Shown here: positions 24,621 to 33,663 of the stretch, piece by piece
Numbering within the stretch: position 1 is the first letter of the stretch
Layout of the letters: every line of letters starts with the position of its first letter
NCBI GenBank assembly: GCA_012517325.1
Contig: JAAYVF010000085.1
Span: forward strand, 1 to 64,000
DNA from: Myxococcales bacterium
GTDB lineage: Bacteria > Lernaellota > Lernaellaia > Lernaellales > Lernaellaceae
DNA: 64,000 nucleotides
Direction: 5' to 3'
Notes under the pieces: model-generated
Database searches by the model: none
Told to the model about the DNA's origin: nothing
Seen by the model: the letters and a program-made list of their open reading frames with translations, nothing else
Program-made: the position numbers and the translations under genes

Positions 24621-27600
24621 ATGCCGAGCGGCGAAGCGACGCGATTCGAATGGTCCTTCTTCGACGACTTTCACGCTTGCGTGGACGCTTTCGTCGACGA
24701 GGTGCTGGCGCGGCGCGGGCGCGGCGAGCGCACGCCGATCGTCGCCCTGGTCGGCTCCAATCCGCTGCGCCGTCAATTGCAGGAACTGCTGCTGCGCCGG
24801 GGCGGCGGCGTCTGGGGTGTCTGGTTGCCGACGTTTCGCGACCTGGCCGCCGCGCTGGGCCGGCCGGCGTTGCTGCGCCGCTCGCTCCGCCCGGTGCCGC
24901 CGCTGTACCAACCTGCCTTGCTGGCGCGCCTGCTACGCGAACGCGCCGTTTACTTCGCGCCGGTCGGCCGTTACGACGGCTCGCCCGAGGCGCTGCTGGC
25001 GACCTTCACCGACCTGGAGGAAGCCGGCTGGTCGGCGTGGCCGCTCGCCGCGCCGGGCGCCGACAAATTGGGCGAGTTGGCCGGGTTGTTCGACGAATAT
25101 CGCCGGGAACTGACGCGCGATTTTTTCACTCCGCAGGACGAAATAAACCAGGCGACCGCCGCGGCCGCCCGGTTCGCGGCCCACTTCGGGACCGGTGAGC
25201 TGCACGTGGTCGGCGTCTACGACGTCAACGCGCTGCAGGAAAAATTGCTGACGGCCATCGCGCGACACGCGACGGTCCGCTGGTGGGTGCCGCGGGTGTT
25301 GGCGCCGCCGCCGTTCCTGAAAAAAGCCGGCCTGCCGCCGGCCGAGCCCTGGCGGCCCGACCCGGAGCGGCTGCGTATTTGGTCCTGCCCGTCCGAAACC
25401 GCCGAGGCGGAAACGATCGTGCGCGAGGCGCGCCGGTTGCGCCGCGCCGGCGTCGCCTATCACGAGATGGGCGTGATCCTGCGGCATCCCGACCTCTATG
25501 CCGACTTGTTCGCCGAGACCTGCCGCCGCGCCGGCGTGCCCTATCGGTTGGCCGGCGGGCAGACGCCGCTCGAAGCTCCGGCGTGGCGCGCCGTGCTGCG
25601 CCTGTTGGGTTTGATCGGCTCGCCGCTGGGTCGGACGGAAGTCATGGCCTTTCTGGCGGCGGTCGAATTGCCCGCGACGGACGACGGACGGGAGACGCAG
25701 CCGCTTTGGGATCGCGTTAGTCGCCTGGCGCGCATCAGAAAGGGCGACGACTGGCTGCAGCGGCTCGAGCAATTCGCCGCCGGGAAGGCGTCCGAGGAAG
25801 AGCGGCGGGCGGCGCGCGCGCTGAGCGAGGCGTTCGCGTTTTTGCGCGCGGCCCTGGACGATCTGGCCGCGGCGGCGGATTTTCGCCGGGCGACCGCGGC
25901 CCTGACGCGGCTGATCGAACGATTCCTCAAGCCCGATGAGCACCGCGCCGAACTGCTCGAGCGTCTGGCCGAACTCAATACGATCGACCGCGCCGGCCTG
26001 CCGTTCGACGCAGGCTATTTCCGCGGCCGGGCCGACGAATTGATCCTGAGCCTGAAAGAAGAGGCCGGCGACGAAGCCGGGCTGGCGATCGTCGGCTGGA
26101 CCGCCGCGCGCGGTCTGCGCTTTCGCATGGTTTTCGTACCGGGCTGCGTCGAATCGCAGATTCCGCAGCCGCCGCGCCAGGATCCGTTTCTGCTCGACGG
26201 CGAACGGCTCGAAATCTGCCGCCGCGCCGGCCGCCCGCACGCCTTGCCGATCACGGCCGACCGCGCGGTCGAGGAAGGGCGCGTCTTCGACCTCGTCTGC
26301 CGCGTGGCCACCGAACGGCTGGCGCTTTCCTTTCCGCGCCTCGATCCGGCCAGCGGCAAGCCGCGTCTGCCCAGCCACCTGTTGCTCGGCCTCGCCGGCC
26401 GGGCGCTCGGCGAAACCCTGACCTACGACGACCTGCCGCGCCGGCAACCGTTGGTCGAGGTCATGCCCGCGGGCCGCTTCGCGCCGGTCGATCCGGCGTC
26501 GGCGCTGGACGATGACGAGCGCGACCTGGGCGCGATGATCGAACTGGCGAAAGCGGACCCGGCGGCCCCCATTTATTATCTGCGCGCGGCGCGCGCGGCT
26601 TCGTTCGAGCGCGTCTGGCGGCGGCAGCAAAGCCGCTGGGCGGAAAAATACGTCACCCGGCACGAGGGGTTGTGCGAGTCGGCGGCGGCGCGCGCGAAGC
26701 TGGCCGCGTGGGCCGGCGGCAAGGACGCCTGGTCGGTGACTGAACTGGAAAACTACGCGCTTTGTCCGCGGCGGTTTCTGCTCACGCAAATCCTGGCGTT
26801 GCGCAGCCCCGACGATCCGGAACTGGTCGTTTCGCTGCCGGCGGACCGGCGCGGCCGGCTGTTTCACAAGGTGCTGGAAAAAGCCGCGGCCGATCCCGCC
26901 CGGCTGACGCCGCCCGAACTGGATCGCCTGATTGCCGACGAATACGAGCGGTTGGCGGCGGAAAACCTGACCGGCGGCGGGGTGCTCGATGAGGCGGAGC
27001 GCGAGCGGCTGGCGGCGGGCATTCGCGCTCTGCTGTCGTTCGCCGCGCGGCAAAGCGAAGGCTACACGGTGCAATCGGCCGAGCGGGAACTGACCGCCGA
27101 AATCGCCATCGGCGAGCGGACCGTCGCGCTGAAGGGGCGGCTGGACCGGCTCGATCGCGACGCCGAGGGCGGCTGGCGGATCGTCGACTACAAGACCGGC
27201 AAAGCCCGGCGCCATTTCGACGGCAAACCGCCGAAAAACGACGATTTCAACGCGGGCTGCACCCTCCAGGTGCCGCTTTACCTGCTGATGATGCTCGGCG
27301 CGGGGCCGGAACCGGCGGCGGTCCGCCGGGCGGCTTACTGGTTTCTCAAAAACAAGGACGGCGCGATCGATCCGACGGCCGTGGAAATGACGGCGGACTT
27401 TGTCGCGCGGCACGGCGACGAGTTGCGGCAGGTGATCGCGGGGATCGTCGGCGGCATCGGCGCGGGGCGCTTCGTTCCCCGGTCCGACCTGCTGAAAAAC
27501 GACGACAACGCCTATTGCCGGCATTGCGATTTTCAGGTGATCTGCGACCCGCGCGGCCGAGCGCGGCTCGCCGCCAAACCCGGTGAGCAATACTGTCCTT

Positions 27601-27632
27601 GGTTGCGCCTCGTGGGGCGGATCGATGAATGA
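24621..27632 (+). CDS. addB: AddB-like iron-staple nuclease subunit (PD-(D/E)XK)
   Basis: 1003 residues; ATG with GGAGG nine bases upstream. It works with the downstream helicase in double-strand-break end processing. The N-terminal helicase-like half lacks a usable Walker A (VALVGSNPLRRQL), as in AddB-type proteins where this part recognises DNA rather than hydrolyses ATP. The C-terminal nuclease has RGRLFHKVLEKA, GRLDRLDRD and WRIVDYKTGKARRH (Asp and Lys of the catalytic set). Its Fe-S staple is Cys715 in ALCPRRF plus Cys966/Cys969/Cys975 in CRHCDFQVIC. It overlaps the addA start by 8 bp. Confidence 0.85.
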   Translation: MPSGEATRFEWSFFDDFHACVDAFVDEVLARRGRGERTPIVALVGSNPLRRQLQELLLRRGGGVWGVWLPTFRDLAAALGRPALLRRSLRPVPPLYQPALLARLLRERAVYFAPVGRYDGSPEALLATFTDLEEAGWSAWPLAAPGADKLGELAGLFDEYRRELTRDFFTPQDEINQATAAAARFAAHFGTGELHVVGVYDVNALQEKLLTAIARHATVRWWVPRVLAPPPFLKKAGLPPAEPWRPDPERLRIWSCPSETAEAETIVREARRLRRAGVAYHEMGVILRHPDLYADLFAETCRRAGVPYRLAGGQTPLEAPAWRAVLRLLGLIGSPLGRTEVMAFLAAVELPATDDGRETQPLWDRVSRLARIRKGDDWLQRLEQFAAGKASEEERRAARALSEAFAFLRAALDDLAAAADFRRATAALTRLIERFLKPDEHRAELLERLAELNTIDRAGLPFDAGYFRGRADELILSLKEEAGDEAGLAIVGWTAARGLRFRMVFVPGCVESQIPQPPRQDPFLLDGERLEICRRAGRPHALPITADRAVEEGRVFDLVCRVATERLALSFPRLDPASGKPRLPSHLLLGLAGRALGETLTYDDLPRRQPLVEVMPAGRFAPVDPASALDDDERDLGAMIELAKADPAAPIYYLRAARAASFERVWRRQQSRWAEKYVTRHEGLCESAAARAKLAAWAGGKDAWSVTELENYALCPRRFLLTQILALRSPDDPELVVSLPADRRGRLFHKVLEKAAADPARLTPPELDRLIADEYERLAAENLTGGGVLDEAERERLAAGIRALLSFAARQSEGYTVQSAERELTAEIAIGERTVALKGRLDRLDRDAEGGWRIVDYKTGKARRHFDGKPPKNDDFNAGCTLQVPLYLLMMLGAGPEPAAVRRAAYWFLKNKDGAIDPTAVEMTADFVARHGDELRQVIAGIVGGIGAGRFVPRSDLLKNDDNAYCRHCDFQVICDPRGRARLAAKPGEQYCPWLRLVGRIDE

Positions 27633-30600
27633 CCGGCGGCCCATCCCGGCCGATCAACCGGCGCGCGAGCTGGCGACGCGGTCGCGCGACCACGCCCTCT
27701 GGATCGAGGCCGGCGCGGGCACCGGCAAAACCACTCTGCTCGTCGCCCGCATTCTGTCGTTGCTGACCGACGCGGAACGGCCGCTGCGCCTCGCGCGGCT
27801 GGCGGCCATCACCTTCACCGAAAAGGCCGCCGGCGAACTCAAGGTGAAAATCCGGCAAGAACTGGAAAAGGCGCTCGCCGCCACGTCGGAGGACCGCCGC
27901 GAGTTGTTGACGCAGGCGCTGCGCGACCTGGAAACGGCGGCCATCGGCACGCTGCATTCGTTCGCCCGCCTGCTGCTCGCCGAGTTGCCGGTGGAAGCGG
28001 GCATCGATCCGCGCGCCGAGGTGCTCGACGAGGCGGCGTTCAACCGGCTGCTGGCCGAAACCTACGACGAATGGTTCGACCAGCGGATTCGCGATCCCGA
28101 GGCGGCGCCGATCCTGCGGTGGTATCTGCGCGAGCGCGAATTCCGGCAACGTCGGGACGATTGGGATTACGTGTGGCGGCTGGCGAACGAAATCTGCCGC
28201 AATCCCGACGAACTGCTCGAGGCCGAACCGCCCGCGACCGATTTCACCGCGATGCTCGCCGAACTGCGCGGCCTCGCGGCGGCGGCGCTGGAGCACGCGC
28301 GCCGCTTTTGCGGCGACCCGGAGAACGAAGGCTTCCGGCAAGTGGCCGATTTCGCGGCGGCGCTGGACAATCTGCCGTCGCCGGACGAGCGCGAGGCGTT
28401 TCCGCCGGCGGTGGATGCGCTGCCGGACTTTCATTTGGGCAAGGGCAAGGCCGCGGGCTGGCGCGACGGCGGCAAGGACGAGAACAAGGAATTCCGCGCG
28501 CGGTTGAAGGCGGCGCGCGCGACCTTGCGGCAAATCGTCCGCGAGCCCGAGATGCGCCGGTTGTTCGAGCTGGCTCGTCAGTTCGGCCGGCATTTCCTCG
28601 CCGTGAAGCGCCGGCGGGGCCTGCTCGATTTTCAGGATCTGCTGCTCTTGGCCGGCCGGCTGCTGCGCGAAAACAAAGCGGCGCGCGCCTATTTTCAGCA
28701 GCGTTTCGACGCGCTTTTGATCGACGAGTTCCAGGACACCGACCCGTTGCAGGTGGAGATCGCCTTTTTTCTCGCCGAGGACGGCGCCGTGGCCGACCGG
28801 GTCGAGGACGTGCGGCTCAAGCCCGGCAAGCTGGTGGTCGTCGGCGATCCGAAGCAATCGATCTACCGGTTCCGCCGCGCCGACATCGAGGTTTACGAAA
28901 AAACCCGGCGGGCGCTGCTGGCCGGCGCGGAACCGACGCACATCGCCGTCAATTTCCGCTCGGCGCCCGGCATCATCGATTTCGTCAACGCGGTCTTCCC
29001 GCCTCTGATGAAGCTCGATCCGGCGATGCCCGTCAGCCCGGATTACGTGCCGCTGGTCGCCGGCCGCCGGGACGCGCCGGACGGTGCGGGCGTGATCGTG
29101 CTGCAAGGCGATCGGCCGGCGGAGGACGGCGCGAGCGCGCGGGCCTACGAATTCGCGGCGGTCGCCGCGTGGATTCGCGCGACGCACGCGGCCGGTCTGC
29201 CGGTTTACGACAAGGACGCCGGGGCCGAGCGCCCGCTCCGTTGGCGCGACGTCGCCATCCTCGACAGCCGTGCGTCGAAATTTCTGGGCCTCGAGCAGGC
29301 GTTGCGCCAGGCCGGTGTGCCGTATCGGCTCGAGGGCGGCAAGGTGTTTTACCGGCGCGAGGAAATCGCCGCGGCCGTCAACGGCCTGACGGCGCTCGAG
29401 GATCCCGACGACCGCCTGGCGCTGGCGCAGTGGCTGGGCAGCGAGCTGGTCGGCTTTGCCGACGAGGATCTGCTGCTGCACGTGCTGGGGCGCGACGACC
29501 GCGAACTGCGCTACTTCGGCGATGTCGCGCAGCCCGGCGACGAGATCGGTGAAATGCTGGCGGCCATGCGCGCATTGCACGCGGCGCGCAACCGCGTGGG
29601 CTGCCTGGCCACGGTGCGCGGCCTGTTCGACCTGGTGGGCGCGCTGCCCACCGCGTTGACGCTGCCGCACGCCGAGGTGGCGGTCGCCAATCTGCACAAG
29701 CTGCTGGCCGCGGCGCGGGCCGCCGACCGGTCGCGGCTGACCTTCGGCGAGTTCGCCCGCGAGTGGGCCGCGGCTTATCGCGAGGAGCGCGAGGAAGCCG
29801 ATTTCGCCATCACCGAGGACGCCGACGACGTGGTGCGGATTCTCACCATCCACAAGGCGAAGGGCCTCGATTGGCCGGTGGTGGTTGCGCTCGAACTGAA
29901 CGTCGACTTCCGGGCGGCGCAAGTCTCGCCGGTCAAACTGTTTCGCCGGGCGACGGGCGAACTGGGGCTTTGCGTCGCCGACAACGTGCGGACGGCCAAT
30001 TACGAGCGGATGAAGCGGGAGGAGGCGGGCTTCGGCGAGGCCGAGCGCATCCGTCAGTTGTACGTCGCCCTGACGCGGGCTCGCGATTACCTCGTGCTGC
30101 CTTTTTTCCCGAAATACGGGCGCGGCAAAAATCGGTCGGTGGAGAAACCGGTCGGGTTCGCCGAGTTTTTCCAACGGGCCGGTATGCTCGCCGAGGATTT
30201 CACCGTGCGCGCACTGGCCGGCGCGCAATGGAAAACCGTCGCGCTGGATGGTCTGAAACGCGCCGATCTGCCGCGTTGGGAATTGCCGGCGCTGGTGGCC
30301 GAAGGCGGCTTGTCCGCGGCGACGAAAGAGCTGGTGGAGGAATGGCTCGCCCGCCGTCGCCCGCCGGCGGCGGCGGAGGTTCCGGCGGCGCCGGCCCTGG
30401 TTTTCGAAAGCCCGAGCCGCCTCGCCGCCGAATCGCCGGCCGCGCCCGCGACGCGTTCCGCCGGCCTGAAAATGGGCCTGGCGTTTCACACGCTGATGGA
30501 ACGGCTGGACCTCGACGAACCGCTGGGCTGGGGACGAACGGCCGCCGAGGTCGCCGTCGAGTACGAATTGTCTTCGCGCGAAACCGCCTGGCTGCGCGAA

Positions 30601-30924
30601 TGGCACGAAAACCTGCTGCGCCTGCCCTCGTTCGCCAGGGTGATGGGGGCGCGCGTCTGGCGCGAGGCGCCGTTCGTCTGGCGCGATCCGGACGGCACGG
30701 TCTACAGCGGCAAAATGGATCTGATCGCCGAAAAAGACGGCGCGGCGGTGATCCTCGATTACAAGACGGGCCGGGTCGCGCCCGAGCAACTGGGGCAGCG
30801 CGTGGCGGAATACCGGCGGCAGGGCGAGATCTACCGCGCGGCCGTGCGGGAACTGCTCGGCTGCGAGAACGTCACGATGGTCTTTTGCTTCGTCAGCCTC
30901 GGGCGGGAAGTGGTGCTGGAGTAA
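27625..30924 (+). CDS. addA: AddA/RecB-type UvrD-family helicase-nuclease
   Basis: 1099 residues. The ATG at 27625 lies inside the end of addB; the longer frame would start within addB without a ribosome site. Helicase motifs: IEAGAGTGKTTLLVARIL (Walker A, ~residues 26-40), LIDEFQDTDPLQ (motif II), VVGDPKQSIYRFRRAD (motif III), ILTIHKAKGLDWPVVV (motif V) and QLYVALTRARDY (motif VI). The C-terminal nuclease domain has SGKMDLIAEKDG and VILDYKTGR, with catalytic Asp and Lys. With AddB it unwinds and resects broken DNA ends for RecA loading. No RecC or RecD homologue is nearby, which supports an AddAB-type complex. Confidence 0.92.
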   Translation: MNDRRPIPADQPARELATRSRDHALWIEAGAGTGKTTLLVARILSLLTDAERPLRLARLAAITFTEKAAGELKVKIRQELEKALAATSEDRRELLTQALRDLETAAIGTLHSFARLLLAELPVEAGIDPRAEVLDEAAFNRLLAETYDEWFDQRIRDPEAAPILRWYLREREFRQRRDDWDYVWRLANEICRNPDELLEAEPPATDFTAMLAELRGLAAAALEHARRFCGDPENEGFRQVADFAAALDNLPSPDEREAFPPAVDALPDFHLGKGKAAGWRDGGKDENKEFRARLKAARATLRQIVREPEMRRLFELARQFGRHFLAVKRRRGLLDFQDLLLLAGRLLRENKAARAYFQQRFDALLIDEFQDTDPLQVEIAFFLAEDGAVADRVEDVRLKPGKLVVVGDPKQSIYRFRRADIEVYEKTRRALLAGAEPTHIAVNFRSAPGIIDFVNAVFPPLMKLDPAMPVSPDYVPLVAGRRDAPDGAGVIVLQGDRPAEDGASARAYEFAAVAAWIRATHAAGLPVYDKDAGAERPLRWRDVAILDSRASKFLGLEQALRQAGVPYRLEGGKVFYRREEIAAAVNGLTALEDPDDRLALAQWLGSELVGFADEDLLLHVLGRDDRELRYFGDVAQPGDEIGEMLAAMRALHAARNRVGCLATVRGLFDLVGALPTALTLPHAEVAVANLHKLLAAARAADRSRLTFGEFAREWAAAYREEREEADFAITEDADDVVRILTIHKAKGLDWPVVVALELNVDFRAAQVSPVKLFRRATGELGLCVADNVRTANYERMKREEAGFGEAERIRQLYVALTRARDYLVLPFFPKYGRGKNRSVEKPVGFAEFFQRAGMLAEDFTVRALAGAQWKTVALDGLKRADLPRWELPALVAEGGLSAATKELVEEWLARRRPPAAAEVPAAPALVFESPSRLAAESPAAPATRSAGLKMGLAFHTLMERLDLDEPLGWGRTAAEVAVEYELSSRETAWLREWHENLLRLPSFARVMGARVWREAPFVWRDPDGTVYSGKMDLIAEKDGAAVILDYKTGRVAPEQLGQRVAEYRRQGEIYRAAVRELLGCENVTMVFCFVSLGREVVLE

Positions 30925-30972
30925 AATCGCACCCGGATGAGAAAATAGCAGTTTAATCGTCGGGGGCATCCA

Positions 30973-31370
30973 ATGGGAAGTTCATATACCGTATTGATTT
31001 ACCACATCGTCTTTAGCACGGTCGGTCGTTATCCTTTTTTTAACGGACAAAATCCGCCAGGCCATGTTTGAATTCTTTTCCGGAATCTTGGCAAATCGGA
31101 AGGCATCGCTTCTCGCCGGCGGAGGCATTGAAGATCACGTGCATCTCTTGGTAAAGAGTAAACCTCAAGTATCACTTGCCGATCTGGTTCGCGATGTCAA
31201 AGCGAATTCATCGCGGTAGCTTCGTGAATCTTTTTTGGAAAACGATAACTTCGCCTGGCAATCAGGATATAGCGCGTTCACGGTGAGCCTGTCCGAGTAC
31301 AATCGAGTTAAAAAATAGATAGCCAATCAGGAAAACCATCATCGGATTCAATCGTATTCGGATGAAATGG
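30973..31370 (+). pseudogene. Degraded IS200/IS605-family (Y1-type) transposase
   Basis: The frame from ATG at 30973 reads MGSSYTVLIYHIVFSTVGR, the typical start of IS200-like TnpA, and ends prematurely after a one-base frameshift near 31045-31060. The next frame continues KIRQAMFEFFSGILANR, then GGIEDHVHLLV (the His-hydrophobic-His metal motif) and SLADLVRDVKANSSR. A TAG follows where a Trp is usual. It continues with FAWQSGYSAFTVS and ends VKK-TAG-IANQENHHR, where TAG sits at the Tyr of the usual Y-I-x-x-Q helix. The gene is therefore dead by one frameshift and two stops. A hairpin array begins 28 bases downstream. Confidence 0.85.
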
Positions 31371-31397
31371 CTTGCTTACAAATATGCGACGGAGAAT

Positions 31398-31536
31398 CCA
31401 GGGGCTCCCGCCTTTGGCCAGGATCGCCAAGGCAATCGGTCGCCCGCTTGTGGCGGGCTTTCATGGAACCTGCCTGGCAGGTGTCAGAGCGTCGCCCTGT
31501 AGGGCGACGGTCATAGCCAGGGGCGTGAGCCCCTGG
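31398..31536. repeat. Palindrome array, copy A (next to the dead transposase)
   Basis: A 139-base run of hairpins: CCCGC/GCGGG (31443-31457), ACCTGCC-T-GGCAGGT (31468-31482), CGTCGCCC-TGTA-GGGCGACG (31490-31509) and CCAGGGGC-GTGA-GCCCCTGG (31517-31536), preceded by an imperfect one at 31398. Its reverse complement aligns along its length with 55818-55956, sharing GACCGTCGCCC and similar end blocks. It looks like a REP cluster or non-autonomous element of the adjacent transposase type. Confidence 0.75.
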
Positions 31537-31553
31537 AAATCCAAATAAAATTG

Positions 31554-32267
31554 CTACGCCGCGGCGATCTCGTGATGGCGGCCGTTGTTCATCATGGTTT
31601 GGAAGCGGCGCGCCATTTCGTGATCGGGATGCTTTTCCAGCACCGCCTGCCAGAGCAGGGAAGCCTGCTGGCGATTGCCGGACTGGTAGTGGCACAAGGC
31701 GAATTCGGTCTGCAGGTCGGGGTCCTTGCCGTTGATGGCGATGGCCGCTTCCAGTTCGTGGATCGCGTCCTTGTAACGGCCCAGGCGGCGGTAGGTGGCC
31801 GCGAGTTTCCGCTTCAGGTCGGGCCAGCCGGGCCGCAGTTTGGCGGCGTGTTCGTATTCGACCAGCGAATGCTCGTAAAGCTGGATCGCGAAATAGGCGT
31901 CGCCGGTCACCATGTGGCGTTCGGCGAGGTGCACCATGTTCAGGCGGCCGGGGTAGGGCACGTTTTTCTTCAGGTTGGCGAGCAGTCGGCTGGCCTGTTC
32001 GTACTGGCCCATGTCGTTGAGCAGGACGGCCAGGTTCAGCCGCGCCTCGAGGTACTGCGGGTTGAGCGCGATGGCATGGGCGTAGAGCTTGATGGCGTCG
32101 GTGAACTTGCCTTGCTGATGATAGATCGTGCCCAGTTTGCCGTGCATTTCCGGCCACTCCGCATGACGCTGAACCACTTTGGTGAAACATTGCTCGGCGA
32201 CGCGATAATCGCCGCGCGAAAAAGCCTCTTTGCCCTGTTCCACTAAAATCGTGGTTTCGAGGTCCAT
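31554..32267 (-). CDS. Tetratricopeptide-repeat protein
   Basis: 237 residues from the ATG at 32267, with AAGGAGAG upstream; no signal peptide. At least five TPR units are visible, for example AFSRGDYRVAEQCFTKVVQR, GKFTDAIKLYAHAIALNPQY and GRYKDAIHELEAAIAINGKD. TPRs form a protein-binding superhelix. The start overlaps the upstream lipoprotein stop as TGATG, so translation is coupled and the two probably act together with BamD in envelope biogenesis. The partner is unknown. Confidence 0.85.
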   Translation of the reverse strand: MDLETTILVEQGKEAFSRGDYRVAEQCFTKVVQRHAEWPEMHGKLGTIYHQQGKFTDAIKLYAHAIALNPQYLEARLNLAVLLNDMGQYEQASRLLANLKKNVPYPGRLNMVHLAERHMVTGDAYFAIQLYEHSLVEYEHAAKLRPGWPDLKRKLAATYRRLGRYKDAIHELEAAIAINGKDPDLQTEFALCHYQSGNRQQASLLWQAVLEKHPDHEMARRFQTMMNNGRHHEIAAA

Positions 32268-32794
32268 CAAGACTCTCCTTCTTGAGTGGCCGGCGGCTCG
32301 GGTGTGGCGGGCGCCGATTCCGCCGCTGGGCCGTCCGGTTTTTTCGCCGGACCGTCCAGCCCTTGGTAAATCAACCACTTGGCAAACAGCCAGGAACCTT
32401 CCTTTTTCAGCAGGAAGTGGTCGACGCCTTCGATGGTCTTGCTCATTCCATTGGGAGTGGTCAGCACCATGCGATATTCCTGAACGACCCTGGCCAGGTC
32501 AGCCTGCTCGAATTGGACGTTGCGCGCGTACGCCTGGTAGTGGATCGACCGCAGTTGCCGGAACAGTTTTTCCATTTCGGCGCGCGGATCGTAATCGGGG
32601 CGAGCTTTGACGTAGTCCGGGGCGATCAACCGCATGTACCCGTCAAGATCGCGGTTGTTGAGCGCGGCCTCGCGGGCGTCCAGCGTGCGGTCGACGCGGG
32701 CGCGGTCGTCGGCGCAGCCGGCCGCGACCAGCCAGAGCATCACCGCCAGCGCGGCGAGCGGTTTATTGCAACGTACCCAGCAACTTGTTTGCAT
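32267..32794 (-). CDS. NTF2/SnoaL-like lipoprotein
   Basis: 175 residues; signal sequence with lipobox LVAAGC (Cys at ~27), Ala at +2. The mature domain (about 30-145) has DARVDRTLDAREAALNNRDL-type helices and strands ending LLKKEGSWLFAKWLIYQG, the pattern of small NTF2-like alpha+beta folds. A Pro/Ala/Glu tail follows. The gene starts inside the 3' end of bamD (32-bp overlap) and its stop overlaps the TPR gene start, so three genes form a coupled minus-strand operon. Function unknown. Confidence 0.7.
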   Translation of the reverse strand: MQTSCWVRCNKPLAALAVMLWLVAAGCADDRARVDRTLDAREAALNNRDLDGYMRLIAPDYVKARPDYDPRAEMEKLFRQLRSIHYQAYARNVQFEQADLARVVQEYRMVLTTPNGMSKTIEGVDHFLLKKEGSWLFAKWLIYQGLDGPAKKPDGPAAESAPATPEPPATQEGES

Positions 32795-33524
32795 CGGAAG
32801 CGTATTTCCCTTCCGGATATTTGCGGACCAACAGCTCCAGGTACCGCTTGGCTTCGGCGCGCTCGTCCAGTTCGACCAGGCAGCGCGCGCCGTAATAGAG
32901 CGCTTCTTCGTAATAGTCGGTGTCGGAGTAGAGCCGGATGATGCGCTCGTAACGCTTGAAGGCGGCGTAATATTCGTCGTCGCGCCAATAGTGTTTGGCG
33001 ATATACCGCTCCCGCTTGGCCAGATCGTTACGGACCTCGCTCAGGCGGAGGCGCGATTCGTTGTAGTACTCGCTGTCGGGGTAGCGCGAAACCACCGTGG
33101 AAAATTGCGCTTCGGCTTTTTGGGTGGCGGTCAGATCGCGGTCGATCGACAGTTTTTGTTTGTAGCCGCACATGCCGCTGCGAAAGAGCGCATGGTCGAT
33201 TTTCGGGTGATTGGGATGCCGTTTGGCGAAGGAATCGTAGGCGGCCTCGGCCTCGACCCATTGCCGCTTCATGAAATGCGCGTCGGCGATGCCCAACTCG
33301 GCATCGGTGACATAAAGCGAGAAAGGATAGAGGTCGATCAGCGCCTCGTAAGCGTCGATGGCATCCTGATAGCTCTTGCCCGTGTACTTGTTTTGCCCGT
33401 ATTCGTAGATTTGCTGGGCGGTCATTTGATCGAATTTCGGTCCGCACGCGCCGGTCAGCAGCATGAGAAGAAGGACCGTTGCCGCTAGGAAATAGGGCAT
33501 GAATCGGGTCCGGCTCGGTTTCAC
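32763..33524 (-). CDS. bamD: BamD-like outer-membrane assembly lipoprotein
   Basis: 253 residues from a GTG at 33524 that has GGAG six bases upstream; an ATG at 33536 is the alternative but lacks a ribosome site. The lipobox is LTGAC. The mature part has five TPR-like helical pairs, with the BamD/YfiO signature pattern: YEYGQNKYTGKSYQDAIDAY, SLYVTDAELGIADAHF, RDLTATQKAEAQFSTVVSRY and AKRERYIAKHYWRDDEYYAA. BamD is the essential lipoprotein of the BAM complex that inserts beta-barrels, such as the three encoded at 10.8-12.6 kb. A strong promoter lies at 33555-33584. Confidence 0.88.
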   Translation of the reverse strand: MKPSRTRFMPYFLAATVLLLMLLTGACGPKFDQMTAQQIYEYGQNKYTGKSYQDAIDAYEALIDLYPFSLYVTDAELGIADAHFMKRQWVEAEAAYDSFAKRHPNHPKIDHALFRSGMCGYKQKLSIDRDLTATQKAEAQFSTVVSRYPDSEYYNESRLRLSEVRNDLAKRERYIAKHYWRDDEYYAAFKRYERIIRLYSDTDYYEEALYYGARCLVELDERAEAKRYLELLVRKYPEGKYASDANKLLGTLQ

Positions 33525-33554
33525 GTTTCTCTCCATAAATGCATTTCGGGTTAT

Positions 33555-33584
33555 GTTATAGGGGTTTAGAACACAATATGTCAA
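33555..33584 (-). promoter_or_regulatory. Strong sigma-70-like promoter of bamD operon
   Basis: On the minus strand: -35 TTGACA (33579-33584), 18-base spacer, -10 TATAAC (33555-33560), 30 bases ahead of the start. Confidence 0.65.
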
Positions 33585-33663
33585 GTATATTCTGCGATTA
33601 TTTTTTAGTTGCCTGATTTCTCTATAAAAAGGCGACGTTACAAAAAACGCAGATTTTGGCCTT

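Noticed and set aside
27346-30969. Minus-strand open frame of about 1200 codons opposite addA
   Set aside because: Arg/Gln/Gly-rich shadow of the helicase gene, without domain or start signal.
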